Source of the DNA: a virus
Length of the DNA stretch: 64,000 nucleotides
Virus record (IMG/VR): IMGVR_UViG_3300019886_000004
Location: 62,001 to 126,000 of that record
Strand: one strand, 5' to 3'
The first letter of the stretch is position 1. Each line of letters begins with the position of its first letter. The position numbers were made by a program, and so were the translations under genes. Below the pieces are notes generated by a model. The model made no database searches. It was not told the origin of the DNA and was given only the letters and a program-made list of their open reading frames with translations. Shown here one piece after another: positions 38,294 to 46,966 of the stretch.

Positions 38294-38966
38294 TATACGC
38301 TATAATTGTTCTTCTAACCAGTTCCAAGTCATTTGGTATTTCTTTTTGTTCAAACATGCCTTTCGGAGTCTTGGCTGGTGTTTGACCATCTGTTTGAGTC
38401 TCAAAGATATACTTCATACCCTCATCTGTTTTTTTAGCTCTTCCATATAAAACAACGGTAAAAAGGCTTTCAACAGTTATTTTATCATTTACTAATTTAC
38501 CTACTGTTCTAGCCTTATATATAGCATCTCCATCTATGTTTTCATGCTTTTCAGGATGAGTCAAATAAAAAACGGTTAGATTACCTCTTAGCTCTTTAGG
38601 AATAGTAGCTGTACTAAAAATACCATAGGCAATTGAATTAAACTTATCAAATGTCTTTTCACTCAATCTATTCATAAATTCAAATGTGCTAAAAAAACTC
38701 CAGTCGTCAACAACCACAGTTTCTATTTGAGGCATTTCTTTATCTATCATTTTCAATATACCTACAACATCACTAGGATTAACTACTACTATATAGTTTC
38801 CTTTTCTTGTCTTTAGGTCAAAAGGAGGATACATTTTCTTCCATCCTCTAAAAGGTAGATCTTGTCCTTTCGGATTGATTATAAAAGTTGTCTTGGGATC
38901 TAAGGTTTCTATTGAAGTAGATTTACCTGAGCCAGTCTCAGCTTCTATTAATACTGCATTTGCCAT
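38286..38966 (-). CDS. RecA-like ATPase of the Sak4 / AAA_24 type
   Basis: 226 aa. Walker A EAETGSGKST at 8-17, Walker B TVVVDDWS at 83-90, and a later FYLTHPEKHE that matches the sensor region of single-domain RecA-like phage recombinases. It likely promotes single-strand annealing or strand exchange with the adjacent SSB. Starts 13 nt after the kinase gene stop. Confidence 0.8.
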   Translation of the reverse strand: MANAVLIEAETGSGKSTSIETLDPKTTFIINPKGQDLPFRGWKKMYPPFDLKTRKGNYIVVVNPSDVVGILKMIDKEMPQIETVVVDDWSFFSTFEFMNRLSEKTFDKFNSIAYGIFSTATIPKELRGNLTVFYLTHPEKHENIDGDAIYKARTVGKLVNDKITVESLFTVVLYGRAKKTDEGMKYIFETQTDGQTPAKTPKGMFEQKEIPNDLELVRRTIIAYNE

Positions 38967-38979
38967 TTATTATATTGGT

Positions 38980-39468
38980 TTACATTACTAAGGATGAATT
39001 CACCTCAGAAAAGCTATCAGTAACAATATGTGACTTGTTCTTAAGTAGGTGAAATTCAGGACTTTCTAGGAAATTTTTATACAATCCATAATACCTTTTC
39101 ATTTCATCTAATTGTACAAATTTTCCAAACTTTTCTTTTCTTTTAATATTTCTTTTTACTGATTCAGCAAAGCTGACATCAAAGAGTCTAATTGTTGTTT
39201 TTTCAGCAAAAGCTATCATATTACTTAAATCTTTGGATTCTAATGGAAAACCATCTACAACTGTATTACCTTCCATTAACATACCAAAAATGGCGCTCAT
39301 GGATTTATCCTTTATTTTAGTGTCATAGTTTCCATTTCCCTTACACATAAGTAAAAATTCATCAAAGCAAAATCTCATTGCTTTTGGATTGTCTTCTAAG
39401 TATTTTAAGCTCCACGTACTTTTTCCGGAGCATATAGGACCAAGGCATATTATTAATTCATTTTTCAT
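38980..39468 (-). CDS. P-loop kinase, polynucleotide-kinase-like (AAA_33)
   Basis: 162 aa. Walker A GPICSGKST at 10-18, FCFDEF (about 33-38) like the DD/DE motif of T4 PNK-type kinases, VVDGFPL at about 71-77, and a C-terminal lid region rich in Lys and Arg. It could phosphorylate 5'-OH nucleic-acid ends or a small molecule. No phosphatase domain is fused to it. Confidence 0.72.
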   Translation of the reverse strand: MKNELIICLGPICSGKSTWSLKYLEDNPKAMRFCFDEFLLMCKGNGNYDTKIKDKSMSAIFGMLMEGNTVVDGFPLESKDLSNMIAFAEKTTIRLFDVSFAESVKRNIKRKEKFGKFVQLDEMKRYYGLYKNFLESPEFHLLKNKSHIVTDSFSEVNSSLVM

Positions 39469-39502
39469 AAAGTGGATTAAAAAAACAAGTCGGGCAAAAT
39501 TA

Positions 39503-39787
39503 CTACGATTTCACATAACCCCATCTAGCACACGGACGTCCGCTAGTGAGCTTACCATTCTTATCTATCTGTTTTACCATATTTTTTTCACTAAAACGAT
39601 TTAAACACTTGCTTATTTGCGTTACAGTCAATCTAGTCTTGGATCTTACAGCCTTGAAACTATCATTGATTGCATTACAAATTTGTTCACTTGTTAGGTT
39701 TCTACGGCTGTTACGTTTAAGATATCCTATTACTAATTGATTCTGATTGATTATGCTACCTGTTACTTTATTATTCTTAATACTCAT
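39503..39787 (-). CDS. Small winged-helix DNA-binding protein
   Basis: 94 aa, basic. TSEQICNAIND then TVTQISKCLNRFSEKNMVKQID reads as a helix-turn-helix followed by a wing (GKLTSGRPCARWGYV). Probably a transcription regulator of the replication module or a replication accessory protein. Confidence 0.65.
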   Translation of the reverse strand: MSIKNNKVTGSIINQNQLVIGYLKRNSRRNLTSEQICNAINDSFKAVRSKTRLTVTQISKCLNRFSEKNMVKQIDKNGKLTSGRPCARWGYVKS

Positions 39788-39849
39788 TTACTTGTTTTGT
39801 TTTTTGTTTTAAAATTAGAAATATGTCAATGTCCGACTTGTTTATGATT

Positions 39850-40914
39850 TTACCAATTTGGTTTTCTATTCTTTATCATCTCATAATGAGATGAATTTAT
39901 TTGGTCTGATCTAGGTAATTCTTTGAAAAAATTTATTGCACCATCAAAGTATAATCCTACATTTAGATTGGATGAACCATATCTACCCTTGAATATATTT
40001 ATACTCCTATAGGCATCTCTCATTTCAAATACATTATATCCTCCATCAGTTTTAATATTATGTTTTTGTGGCTGAAATATACCAATTGCTGTATCACAAT
40101 CGTTATATGTTAATTTGGACTCAGCTAATCCGTTTTTTGATGGTAGTAACTTATCACTTTTAAAATGATCTAGATTTTCAGATTCGCTATTCATCTGTTG
40201 AATGGGTACAGGTGTGTAACCATATCTATTTCTAGCTAGTACAAAATACCTGGAAAGTTCCTCTATTGTTTGTTTTGTGTTCGCACCATTTTCTCCAGTC
40301 AATAAGCTATAATGATCTAAAATTATAAGAACATATTGTTTTGGATTATTGGCTACGTATTTATCAAACAATAATTCACCATCTATACCTTTTTTATACA
40401 GAATTTTTCCGTTCTCTCTTGCAAATGATTCTATATCTCTTATTATTCTCTTAGGACTGATCATACCGTCATGCATCTTAACTGAATCTTCCAATCCTTC
40501 AAAATACTCTCTAGTCTCTTGAACAGCCATATAAAGATTATCATTAAGTCTATTTTTACCTACCGACTTTAATATTCTAACACCTGATCTAATACCATAA
40601 TTTGTGAATAACCTCCTTGCCATCCATTGATGCATTTTAGTTATTTTATCCATTTCAAGAGAATAATATAGGATTTTTACCTTTAAATCAGTATCCTCTT
40701 CTTTAATAAAATCATATGGAGTAAAAACAAAGAAATCATCAGTAAATTGAGACTTACCTGCACCAGATGCACCTGATATTAGATAATACTGTTTTTGTTC
40801 AATACCTGGTAGGTATTCTGAAAACCTTGGTAGTTTTTTATCATAAGGTATACAATTAAATTGATTATTTCTATTCTGATCTATTATATCCAGTGCTTCA
40901 TCAAATATTGACAA
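39850..40914 (-). CDS. DnaB-like replicative helicase (SF4 / RecA core)
   Basis: 354 aa. Walker A SGASGAGKS at 47-55, YYSLEM (H1a region) at 83-88, Walker B VLIILDH at 195-201 and VPIQQMN (H3-type Gln) near 235-241. It lacks the N-terminal primase-interaction domain of full-length DnaB, as in several phage helicases. It would unwind the fork for the family B polymerase, with the separate TOPRIM primase. Confidence 0.85.
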   Translation of the reverse strand: MSIFDEALDIIDQNRNNQFNCIPYDKKLPRFSEYLPGIEQKQYYLISGASGAGKSQFTDDFFVFTPYDFIKEEDTDLKVKILYYSLEMDKITKMHQWMARRLFTNYGIRSGVRILKSVGKNRLNDNLYMAVQETREYFEGLEDSVKMHDGMISPKRIIRDIESFARENGKILYKKGIDGELLFDKYVANNPKQYVLIILDHYSLLTGENGANTKQTIEELSRYFVLARNRYGYTPVPIQQMNSESENLDHFKSDKLLPSKNGLAESKLTYNDCDTAIGIFQPQKHNIKTDGGYNVFEMRDAYRSINIFKGRYGSSNLNVGLYFDGAINFFKELPRSDQINSSHYEMIKNRKPNW

Positions 40915-40936
40915 CTAGTTATGTTTTTACCCATAT

Positions 40937-41494
40937 TTATACATCAATTCTATAACTTTCCTCTTCTTGCACTCCTTCTAATATTTTGTCACACCATTCA
41001 GATAAGGTTGATGTTCTTACTTTAGTGTTTTCTTCTTTATATATAAAGTATGCTGAGGTCCTCATAAAGGCCCATGATCGATCTCTATAGTAAACTATGT
41101 AATTCTCTGTAGCTTTAAGTATAGTACTCCAGTCATAGTTATAATGTCCTAGAAACCACTTAAACCTTGACTTCAAATCTACAGAACTAGATCTTGCTGT
41201 TTTACCAGAAGGTAGTGTTACTAAAGGCCACATAGACCTATAAGTTTCAACATTTTTTCCAAATGTTTCATCTTCGAAATCATCAAAAATCTTACTTCTC
41301 TTTACTTTTTCAGTCGGATTGTTTCGAATATCTAGCCAGTCATTTATTACTAGATATTTTCTATATCTATCATAGTTCATTCTTTCTTGTAAAGGTCTGT
41401 CTTTCAATATTCTAGCTAACGCAAAATACTCATTTGGAGTTATTCCATGACTACAAATTTCTTCAAATAGCTCATTTATTTTATTTATTTTCAA
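40937..41494 (-). CDS. Hypothetical protein next to the helicase (possible loader or initiator)
   Basis: 185 aa, not recognised. Helix-rich, with a Trp/Tyr-rich C-terminal half (FKWFLGHYNYDWSTIL, YRDRSWAFMRTS). The open frame begins at TTG (41494), only 12 nt after the -7 box of a good promoter, and the next in-frame ATG is near residue 39, so TTG is likely used. First gene of the helicase transcript; a helicase-loading role is only a guess from position. Confidence 0.6.
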   Translation of the reverse strand: MKINKINELFEEICSHGITPNEYFALARILKDRPLQERMNYDRYRKYLVINDWLDIRNNPTEKVKRSKIFDDFEDETFGKNVETYRSMWPLVTLPSGKTARSSSVDLKSRFKWFLGHYNYDWSTILKATENYIVYYRDRSWAFMRTSAYFIYKEENTKVRTSTLSEWCDKILEGVQEEESYRIDV

Positions 41495-41506
41495 CCTTTT
41501 TTATTA

Positions 41507-41538
41507 CAAAGCTACGAATAAAAAATGACATAACCAAA
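41507..41538 (-). promoter_or_regulatory. Promoter for the helicase operon
   Basis: TTTG, 20-nt spacer, TAGCTTTG on the minus strand, a perfect consensus match just after the stop of the 118-aa gene. Confidence 0.8.
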
Positions 41539-41544
41539 TATTTT

Positions 41545-41901
41545 TTACTGATCCTCTGGCCACCTTCTTTCATCCTTCGGATTACTGTAAGAATCGTCAT
41601 CTTGAAAAAACATGCGTCCTTTATTGTTTGCACATATAGTTTTACCTTTCGAGATAGAAAAGTCATCAATAGAATCTATTGCTTTCCATGGTGGTCTATG
41701 AAAATCTTGAGATTCCATTTTCACAATTCTTGCTTCAGATTCTGGTTTTTTCATCGTAAAACAACAACTATCATACTTAGTGTCTAATAGTTCAAGTTCA
41801 TTATCTTGTTTTATTATTTCTGATTCTTCTGGTGGATGATCTCTATTAGCTAATGCTCTTTTTTGTGCATTAGTAAATCTTTTACCTTTTCCTCTAGACA
41901 T
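41545..41901 (-). CDS. Hypothetical small protein
   Basis: 118 aa, not recognised. Basic N-terminus (MSRGKGKRFTNAQKRALANRD) followed by an acidic middle and an Asp/Asn-rich C-terminus. It starts 2 nt after the phosphoesterase gene and ends just before the helicase promoter. Confidence 0.6.
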   Translation of the reverse strand: MSRGKGKRFTNAQKRALANRDHPPEESEIIKQDNELELLDTKYDSCCFTMKKPESEARIVKMESQDFHRPPWKAIDSIDDFSISKGKTICANNKGRMFFQDDDSYSNPKDERRWPEDQ

Positions 41902-41903
41902 AT

Positions 41904-42641
41904 TTAATCTTTTAATATAAAAAAATTATCAGATTTTGAAAGACAATCTGTAAAGATAACAGTAGGACCTCCTTTATGTTGATATATTTCTATATCATTT
42001 ACTTGATTATGACCCACAATATGATTAAACCTGTGTACACAACCGTCTTTCTTTATTTCAGATGTATCAGCCCACATAATTCCTCCAATAGATCCCGCTA
42101 CACCTCCTCTTATTGTAGGCACTGTATTTAATATCCATTCATCATGTGAGTCGTTAATTGCATTGAGTAATACATCAAGGTTATTTCTTTTATCTATACC
42201 CAGCTTTTCTTCATAGTATGATAATCTATCATTATATCTGTACAACCAATCAGATAGAATACCGGCATGCGTACACATATAATTACCATTTAACCATGCT
42301 ACCTGAAACATTTCTCTATTATCTCTGAACAGTTTATATAAATCTGGCTGCAGTTCTGCTCTAAATCCACTACAACGATAAGCTGGAGAATGTATATATT
42401 GTTGGTCATGATTTCCTAATAAGCAAATAACTTTATTAGGATTTTTCTTTTTATAACTTATAACTTGTTCCAGTAGATATTTAATTTCAATATTCGTACA
42501 ATTAAAAGAATCCACATAGTCTCCCATGAAAACTATTTTATCCAATTTATCTCTTTCAAACATCTCAATGGCCCTTTCAAAATGGTATATTCTCCCATGT
42601 AAATCTCCTACATGTAGAGCACTAAACTGAAGATTCTTCAT
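41904..42641 (-). CDS. Calcineurin-like metallophosphoesterase (Ser/Thr phosphatase type)
   Basis: 245 aa with the complete two-metal motif set: GDLHG at 12-16, GDYVD at 40-44, GNHDQ at 76-80, then MCTHAG and a late GHNQ. This is the layout of PPP-type phosphatases such as lambda NinI. Substrates could be phosphoproteins, dinucleotides or 2',3'-cyclic ends. Overlaps the 120-aa gene by 20 nt. Confidence 0.88.
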   Translation of the reverse strand: MKNLQFSALHVGDLHGRIYHFERAIEMFERDKLDKIVFMGDYVDSFNCTNIEIKYLLEQVISYKKKNPNKVICLLGNHDQQYIHSPAYRCSGFRAELQPDLYKLFRDNREMFQVAWLNGNYMCTHAGILSDWLYRYNDRLSYYEEKLGIDKRNNLDVLLNAINDSHDEWILNTVPTIRGGVAGSIGGIMWADTSEIKKDGCVHRFNHIVGHNQVNDIEIYQHKGGPTVIFTDCLSKSDNFFILKD

Positions 42642-42984
42642 AATATTCTATTATATTACTTTCCGGTATTTCTTCTGCACTTTCCTGATTTGCCATCCTT
42701 CTTTCTATTTCTTTTTCATAAAGAGTTATTATTGAGTTAACATCTTCTAAATCAATAATTACATTTCCTAGCTTAAAATAGTTAGGTAAAGAATGATAGA
42801 GTAATGTTATAATAGTTATTGTTTCCATTCTACAACCTTCTTCTAATCCTTCATGGTTAGAGATAGTTACTTGATCATCATACATATAAGAGATCTTGGA
42901 ATTAGTCCTTTTTGCTACATATCTCGCTATTTCTTCTACTTTCTTTTTTTCATTATATGATAAATGTAGTCTTTTTGTATGCAT
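42622..42984 (-). CDS. Hypothetical small protein
   Basis: 120 aa, not recognised. Basic N-terminus and an acidic Glu-rich C-terminus (EEIPESNIIEYYEESS). Sandwiched, nearly without gaps, between two phosphoesterase genes. Confidence 0.6.
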   Translation of the reverse strand: MHTKRLHLSYNEKKKVEEIARYVAKRTNSKISYMYDDQVTISNHEGLEEGCRMETITIITLLYHSLPNYFKLGNVIIDLEDVNSIITLYEKEIERRMANQESAEEIPESNIIEYYEESSV

Positions 42985-42985
42985 G

Positions 42986-43579
42986 CTATTTGTTTTTATT
43001 TATATCTATTACCGAATCACCTACTCCACCAGTAATAGGTATCTTTTCTAATTCTAATATAATCTCCCCTATAGAATAAGGATAAGAAAGTGTTCCTCCT
43101 TTATCTATTCCAACATCTATTTTTCTACCAGGTCCAATTCTGCTTGAATGTTGATGTCCAAATAAATGAAACCATCCTTTAAATGTACCCATCCAACTCT
43201 CTAATGGATAGTGATCCAATATGAAATTATAGTTACCATATTCCAAATGAGTTCTATCACTGACAGATGTGAAGATGGATTGTATATTCTCCTTATTACT
43301 TTCAATATGATGGTCGTGATTTCCTAAAAGCAAATGTATGGTTTGACAATATATTTGATCTCTAAATCTTTTTATATTTTCAAAACCACCAAAACTCCAG
43401 TCTCCTAAATGAAACAATATGTCATTCCACCGGACAAAATTGTTAATCCTTTTTACCAAATCTTGATCGTGTTCTTCCAATGATTTGTAGTCTCTACATA
43501 TACTTTTATCCTTCCATTTAGAGCATGATCTAACTATATTTGAATGACTAAAATGTGTTAAGTGTCCGCAAGAAACCAA
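42986..43579 (-). CDS. Second metallophosphoesterase, with an anomalous 5' end
   Basis: 197 aa as opened from a TTG at 43579. Motifs: LTHFSHSNIV (position of the usual SDTHFxHxNI), FHLGDWSFGG, LLLGNHDHH and FGHQHS. The first metal ligand, Asp of D-x-H, is Leu here, and no in-frame ATG precedes it: an in-frame TAA lies just upstream. An ATG at 43592 starts MIIT, a typical N-terminus, but in another frame that runs into a stop. The region overlaps a 10-bp inverted repeat. The gene may be frameshifted, recoded or recently damaged. Confidence 0.65.
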   Translation of the reverse strand: MVSCGHLTHFSHSNIVRSCSKWKDKSICRDYKSLEEHDQDLVKRINNFVRWNDILFHLGDWSFGGFENIKRFRDQIYCQTIHLLLGNHDHHIESNKENIQSIFTSVSDRTHLEYGNYNFILDHYPLESWMGTFKGWFHLFGHQHSSRIGPGRKIDVGIDKGGTLSYPYSIGEIILELEKIPITGGVGDSVIDINKNK

Positions 43580-43601
43580 ATGTTATGATCATCTTGCGGA
43601 C
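43564..43601 (-). other. Inverted repeat over the phosphoesterase start
   Basis: 10-bp perfect arms GTCCGCAAGA / TCTTGCGGAC with an 18-nt loop. Unlike the terminators in this window it has a long loop, is not followed by a T run, and covers possible start codons. Confidence 0.6.
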
Positions 43602-43619
43602 TTAATTTTATGTGTTTCA

Positions 43620-44078
43620 TTAGAATTTTATATTTTTATTTCCAAGTTTTGTCCGTAAAGAAGGTAAGTTTCTGTCCCTCAAACTTGAAGAGAAATATAC
43701 TTCCCTTCTAACAGTAATACAATAATGACTTCCTATAACTCTATGATTTATCTTTAAATCTTCAACTATTTTATATAATTCCTCATAGCTTATATTAGGT
43801 TTATAATTAACTACTATATTAAATAAGTCTTGTATACTTCTTGCTCTACCAGAAATGCATTGAGTTTTTACTTTAGTATTACTTAATAAATATGCACTTC
43901 CTGTATTTTTAATTAATAACTCATATATGACCTCAGCTAGATCTTTAGGTGGAACACTTATCTTTATTATATTTTTATAAGTATCAACACTAAAGTTTGG
44001 TTTTATATCTGCTAGGACTATAGGATATTTTCTATTTCTTAATTTCTTTTCTATACTTTTGAAACTAGGAGCTGCCAT
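43620..44078 (-). CDS. Hypothetical protein
   Basis: 152 aa, not recognised. Basic, alpha/beta, with the C-terminus rich in Arg and Lys (LRDRNLPSLRTKLGNKN). Overlaps the 130-aa gene upstream by 28 nt. Confidence 0.6.
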   Translation of the reverse strand: MAAPSFKSIEKKLRNRKYPIVLADIKPNFSVDTYKNIIKISVPPKDLAEVIYELLIKNTGSAYLLSNTKVKTQCISGRARSIQDLFNIVVNYKPNISYEELYKIVEDLKINHRVIGSHYCITVRREVYFSSSLRDRNLPSLRTKLGNKNIKF

Positions 44079-44443
44079 TTTTTAAGTTTTTTATATTCTT
44101 TATACAAAAGATCAATTATATGTTTACCTTCAGTAGTAGCAAAAAACAACATTTCTCCACCTGTTTGAAACTGACCATGTAAATCATGGTGTTTTATGAG
44201 TTCATCCTCTCTTGTATAACGATCTAATTTTTCCAATATTACTCTTGGTAATTCTGTCACACAGAGTTCAAACCAATGAAATTCTGTCGGATCTGGTAAA
44301 TTATCTGGTAAATTATCAAACCAAACCTCATGTGTTCCATACCTTGTAGTAAATTTAATGTTACAATATTCGGGAAATGAATCTTTACACATTTCCAACA
44401 TTTTATCTACTTGTTCTCTAGTAATTGAAATATGTTTGTTCAC
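44051..44443 (-). CDS. Hypothetical protein
   Basis: 130 aa, not recognised. Contains Trp/His-rich FHWFELCV and a His pair (IKHHDLHGQF) in the middle that could bind metal. No known motif confirmed. Part of the packed gene string below the glycosyltransferase. Confidence 0.6.
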   Translation of the reverse strand: MNKHISITREQVDKMLEMCKDSFPEYCNIKFTTRYGTHEVWFDNLPDNLPDPTEFHWFELCVTELPRVILEKLDRYTREDELIKHHDLHGQFQTGGEMLFFATTEGKHIIDLLYKEYKKLKKWQLLVSKV

Positions 44444-44446
44444 AAT

Positions 44447-44662
44447 TTAGATTTTAATGTAATAAAAAATAGACCAAATAGAAAATGTAAATAATAGAAG
44501 TAACGATACAAGTAATGCAATTGAAAAGAAATTATTTATTGTCTTATCTGTCCCTTCTATATTACCTTCATTATTTGCATGAACTATTAAGCAAATCAAT
44601 GTTAATACTAAGGAAAGTAATCCAGCTTTAAACGGGGTAATAAAAAAAAGTAATGTTATCAT
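44447..44662 (-). CDS. Small membrane protein, two transmembrane segments
   Basis: 71 aa. Hydrophobic segments at about 2-27 and 46-69 flank a polar loop (HANNEGNIEGTDKTIN). It may sit in the host inner membrane. Function unknown; superinfection exclusion or anchoring of a neighbour are possibilities. Overlaps the GNAT-like gene by 4 nt. Confidence 0.65.
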   Translation of the reverse strand: MITLLFFITPFKAGLLSLVLTLICLIVHANNEGNIEGTDKTINNFFSIALLVSLLLLFTFSIWSIFYYIKI

Positions 44663-45153
44663 ATTAGTACGAAGTGTTTTAAAGTATTACTTGAATTATG
44701 ATTTATGAACTCACCTACTTCTACAAAACCTACTTTCAATGCAGCCTCTATAAATAAGGTATAGTTATTCGAATGTCCTTCAACATTTACAGGAACAGTA
44801 AAAGTTAATCCATACTTAGTATCTGCAATTGGTGTGTCATCTTCAAATGTAAATTGCTTAATTACCTGTCTTAACATTTTTGTTACTAAATCTCTAATTA
44901 AATTATCTGGTAATAGGTCACCATTCGAAAGTAGAATTATATCACCTATTTCTTTCATACCACAGCAAAATGCATATGTTTTATATTTAAATGACACATA
45001 ATCACTTCCTCCTATCCACGTTATAGTAGTTTTTGTCTCTTCTTCTCCCATGCTACTAGTTACAATTGGATTTACCTTATCGTTATGTGTCAAATATTCT
45101 TTTATTTTTGTTTCCGTCAGCTTTTTTACTGGCACTTTTACTTTTTTTTCCAT
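44659..45153 (-). CDS. Possible GNAT-like protein with CCG motif
   Basis: 164 aa. YAFCCGMKEIGDIILLSNG aligns by eye with the CC-strand of the proteins at 26016, 27405 and 46385, followed by a helix (IRDLVTKMLRQVIKQF) and a C-terminal AALKVGFVEVGEF like the end of GNAT folds. The acetyl-CoA loop itself is not convincing. It lies next to the glycosyltransferase. Confidence 0.4.
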   Translation of the reverse strand: MEKKVKVPVKKLTETKIKEYLTHNDKVNPIVTSSMGEEETKTTITWIGGSDYVSFKYKTYAFCCGMKEIGDIILLSNGDLLPDNLIRDLVTKMLRQVIKQFTFEDDTPIADTKYGLTFTVPVNVEGHSNNYTLFIEAALKVGFVEVGEFINHNSSNTLKHFVLI

Positions 45154-45160
45154 ATTAATT

Positions 45161-46195
45161 TTATTTAAAAGAATTTATTAATTGTCTCCTTAGTAGATTT
45201 ACTTTAAGTAAGTCATACTTTCTTTTAACATACTCATGTAATCTCTCCCCGTCATCTAAAACTAAATTCATATTCTCCATTAGTGTTCTTGCCTTTGCAA
45301 ACCAATCGCTTGGTTTATCGCAGAAATATATTCCACTATTTTCCATTTCTTCATCTTCTAGATATGGAAATAATCTACTTGCCATTACAGGAGTTTTCAT
45401 ACAACCAGCTTCAATTATCTTTAAGTTTGACTTAAAGTAATTAAACTGATTATGTTCCAGTGGAGCAAGAGCTACATCAGTGTAATTATAATGTTCCATA
45501 TATCTATTTAGAGATAATGCATCTCTAGTAGAATAACTTGGACTAATCTTCATCACATCATTCATTTCATGAAGAGCTTTCTCCTTATAGTTACTATTAA
45601 AACCTGCTAATATAAACTTAGTCTTTATTTTAAAGTTTACATTCATATTAACCATAGTGAAAAAATCTTTTATAGACTCTAAGTCATATTGATGACTTGG
45701 TCCTCCAGAATACATAAATCTAAGTCGGCTTGCCTCCGTTTTCTCTGATTTAAACTGTTCATGACCAATTGGTAATGCGTTTGGTATAACTATACACTTT
45801 TTATTAATATCGCTTACCCTTCTAAATAATCTCTGGTTAGTTACTGTAACTATATCTGCATTGGTAATAGATTTTAAAATAAGATCTGCTATTTTATTTT
45901 TAGTCCAAGTCTCATAAAGATAATGATGTTCATATAGCTCCCAAATATCATCTATATCTACCCACATTTTAAATCCATACCTTTTCTTCATTTCCAGTAG
46001 AATATCTAAATCTACAGTTGGATGTCGATTAAAAATAACAAGATCTGTATTCTTAAACTCACCAGTAGTATATTGCTCATCATCAGTTTTATACTCTATG
46101 TGTTCACCAGACTCTAGTGGTAGATAACGAAAAGGGTTGTAAATCCTATGATAATCACTTGCGCTTTTAGGTCGGTGAAGTAATAGAATGTTCAT
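45161..46195 (-). CDS. GT-B type glycosyltransferase
   Basis: 344 aa. Rossmann-type halves: N-terminal MNILLLHRPKSASDYHR and WVDIDDIWE, then a middle IPNALP, FMYSGGPSHQYDLESIKDF (start of the nucleotide-sugar-binding half) and DVALAPLEHNQFN-YFKSNLKIIEAG, the family GT4-like E-x7-E region. It may modify host surface glycans, phage DNA or a virion protein. Its start shares one nucleotide with the stop of the 59-aa gene (TAATG). Confidence 0.8.
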   Translation of the reverse strand: MNILLLHRPKSASDYHRIYNPFRYLPLESGEHIEYKTDDEQYTTGEFKNTDLVIFNRHPTVDLDILLEMKKRYGFKMWVDIDDIWELYEHHYLYETWTKNKIADLILKSITNADIVTVTNQRLFRRVSDINKKCIVIPNALPIGHEQFKSEKTEASRLRFMYSGGPSHQYDLESIKDFFTMVNMNVNFKIKTKFILAGFNSNYKEKALHEMNDVMKISPSYSTRDALSLNRYMEHYNYTDVALAPLEHNQFNYFKSNLKIIEAGCMKTPVMASRLFPYLEDEEMENSGIYFCDKPSDWFAKARTLMENMNLVLDDGERLHEYVKRKYDLLKVNLLRRQLINSFK

Positions 46196-46374
46196 TAATT
46201 TGGTTTTATTTTAGTTAAAGGTACACAATACGAATCTTGCATATTTCTTTCACCTTCTTCATATATTACACATCTACCTTCTGTTTTGGAAAAATATCCA
46301 AAATCATACGTTTTATTCTCTGGAATATAAATAATCTTATCTCCAGGTTTATAATTTAATAAGTTTAATTCCAT
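46195..46374 (-). CDS. Small hypothetical protein (59 aa)
   Basis: ATG at 46374, stop TAA at 46197-46195, sharing one base with the ATG of the glycosyltransferase. The sequence begins MELNLLNYKPGDKIIYIP and ends CVPLTKIKPN; a small beta-barrel-like protein (GDKIIYI ... GRCVIY), perhaps SH3-like. The tight junction and the lack of a gap support it as a real gene. Confidence 0.6.
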   Translation of the reverse strand: MELNLLNYKPGDKIIYIPENKTYDFGYFSKTEGRCVIYEEGERNMQDSYCVPLTKIKPN

Positions 46375-46384
46375 TAATTAAATT

Positions 46385-46921
46385 TTATAAGTTTATTACT
46401 GATAAGTAAACTCTATTGTTCGTTCTTTTATTAATTACATTATATATGTCTTTCCATCCGTTTGTAGCTAGAAGTTTGCGCTGGTGTTCATTCTTATCCA
46501 CATCTGTGCATAAAAGTAAAGAATACCCAAGTGCCCTTCCAATGTCCTGTCTTAGTGTATTTAAAGTAGTGGCTATTCTTTTATTCCTAAATTCTGTATC
46601 TACAAATGACTTACAAGAAACAAGTATGGCACAACAATGTGGCATTCTATAAAGTTCAAATGAAGAAACAAACCTATCCCTACAGCAAAGTATGTAATTA
46701 CCTTCAGACCAATCATTTAACTCTTGTTTTTTATTCTCATCAAAAATAGGTATAATTCCGGTAATCTTCTTTTCAAATTTACATAATCTCTCATAAAGAC
46801 CAGTAGTAATGTGTGTACTATAAGGAATTTTTGTTATGAAGAAAGATATATCTTCTGGTTTTACATTTAGTAACCCGGCAATTAATTTACAATATTTATC
46901 TAATATTTCTTTTGTTTTCAT
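46385..46921 (-). CDS. GNAT-family acetyltransferase-like protein
   Basis: 178 aa, a paralogue of the protein at 27405-27914. Both begin MKTKEI, carry a CC-strand (HCCAILVSCKSF here) and then EFRNKRIATTLNTLRQDIG, the acetyl-CoA loop region, and a C-terminal LATNGWKD. The loop's second glycine is changed (RNKRIA versus RNKGIG), so activity may be altered. First gene of the leftward module at the divergence point. Confidence 0.65.
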   Translation of the reverse strand: MKTKEILDKYCKLIAGLLNVKPEDISFFITKIPYSTHITTGLYERLCKFEKKITGIIPIFDENKKQELNDWSEGNYILCCRDRFVSSFELYRMPHCCAILVSCKSFVDTEFRNKRIATTLNTLRQDIGRALGYSLLLCTDVDKNEHQRKLLATNGWKDIYNVINKRTNNRVYLSVINL

Positions 46922-46930
46922 GAAAATAAA

Positions 46931-46962
46931 TTTGTTTATATTAAAAATTAGTTGTATCTTTG
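46931..46962 (+). promoter_or_regulatory. Promoter reading into the gene-free region
   Basis: TTTG (46931-46934), 20-nt spacer, TATCTTTG (46955-46962): perfect Bacteroidota consensus on the plus strand, opposite to the gene just left of it. Confidence 0.8.
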
Positions 46963-46966
46963 TTTA

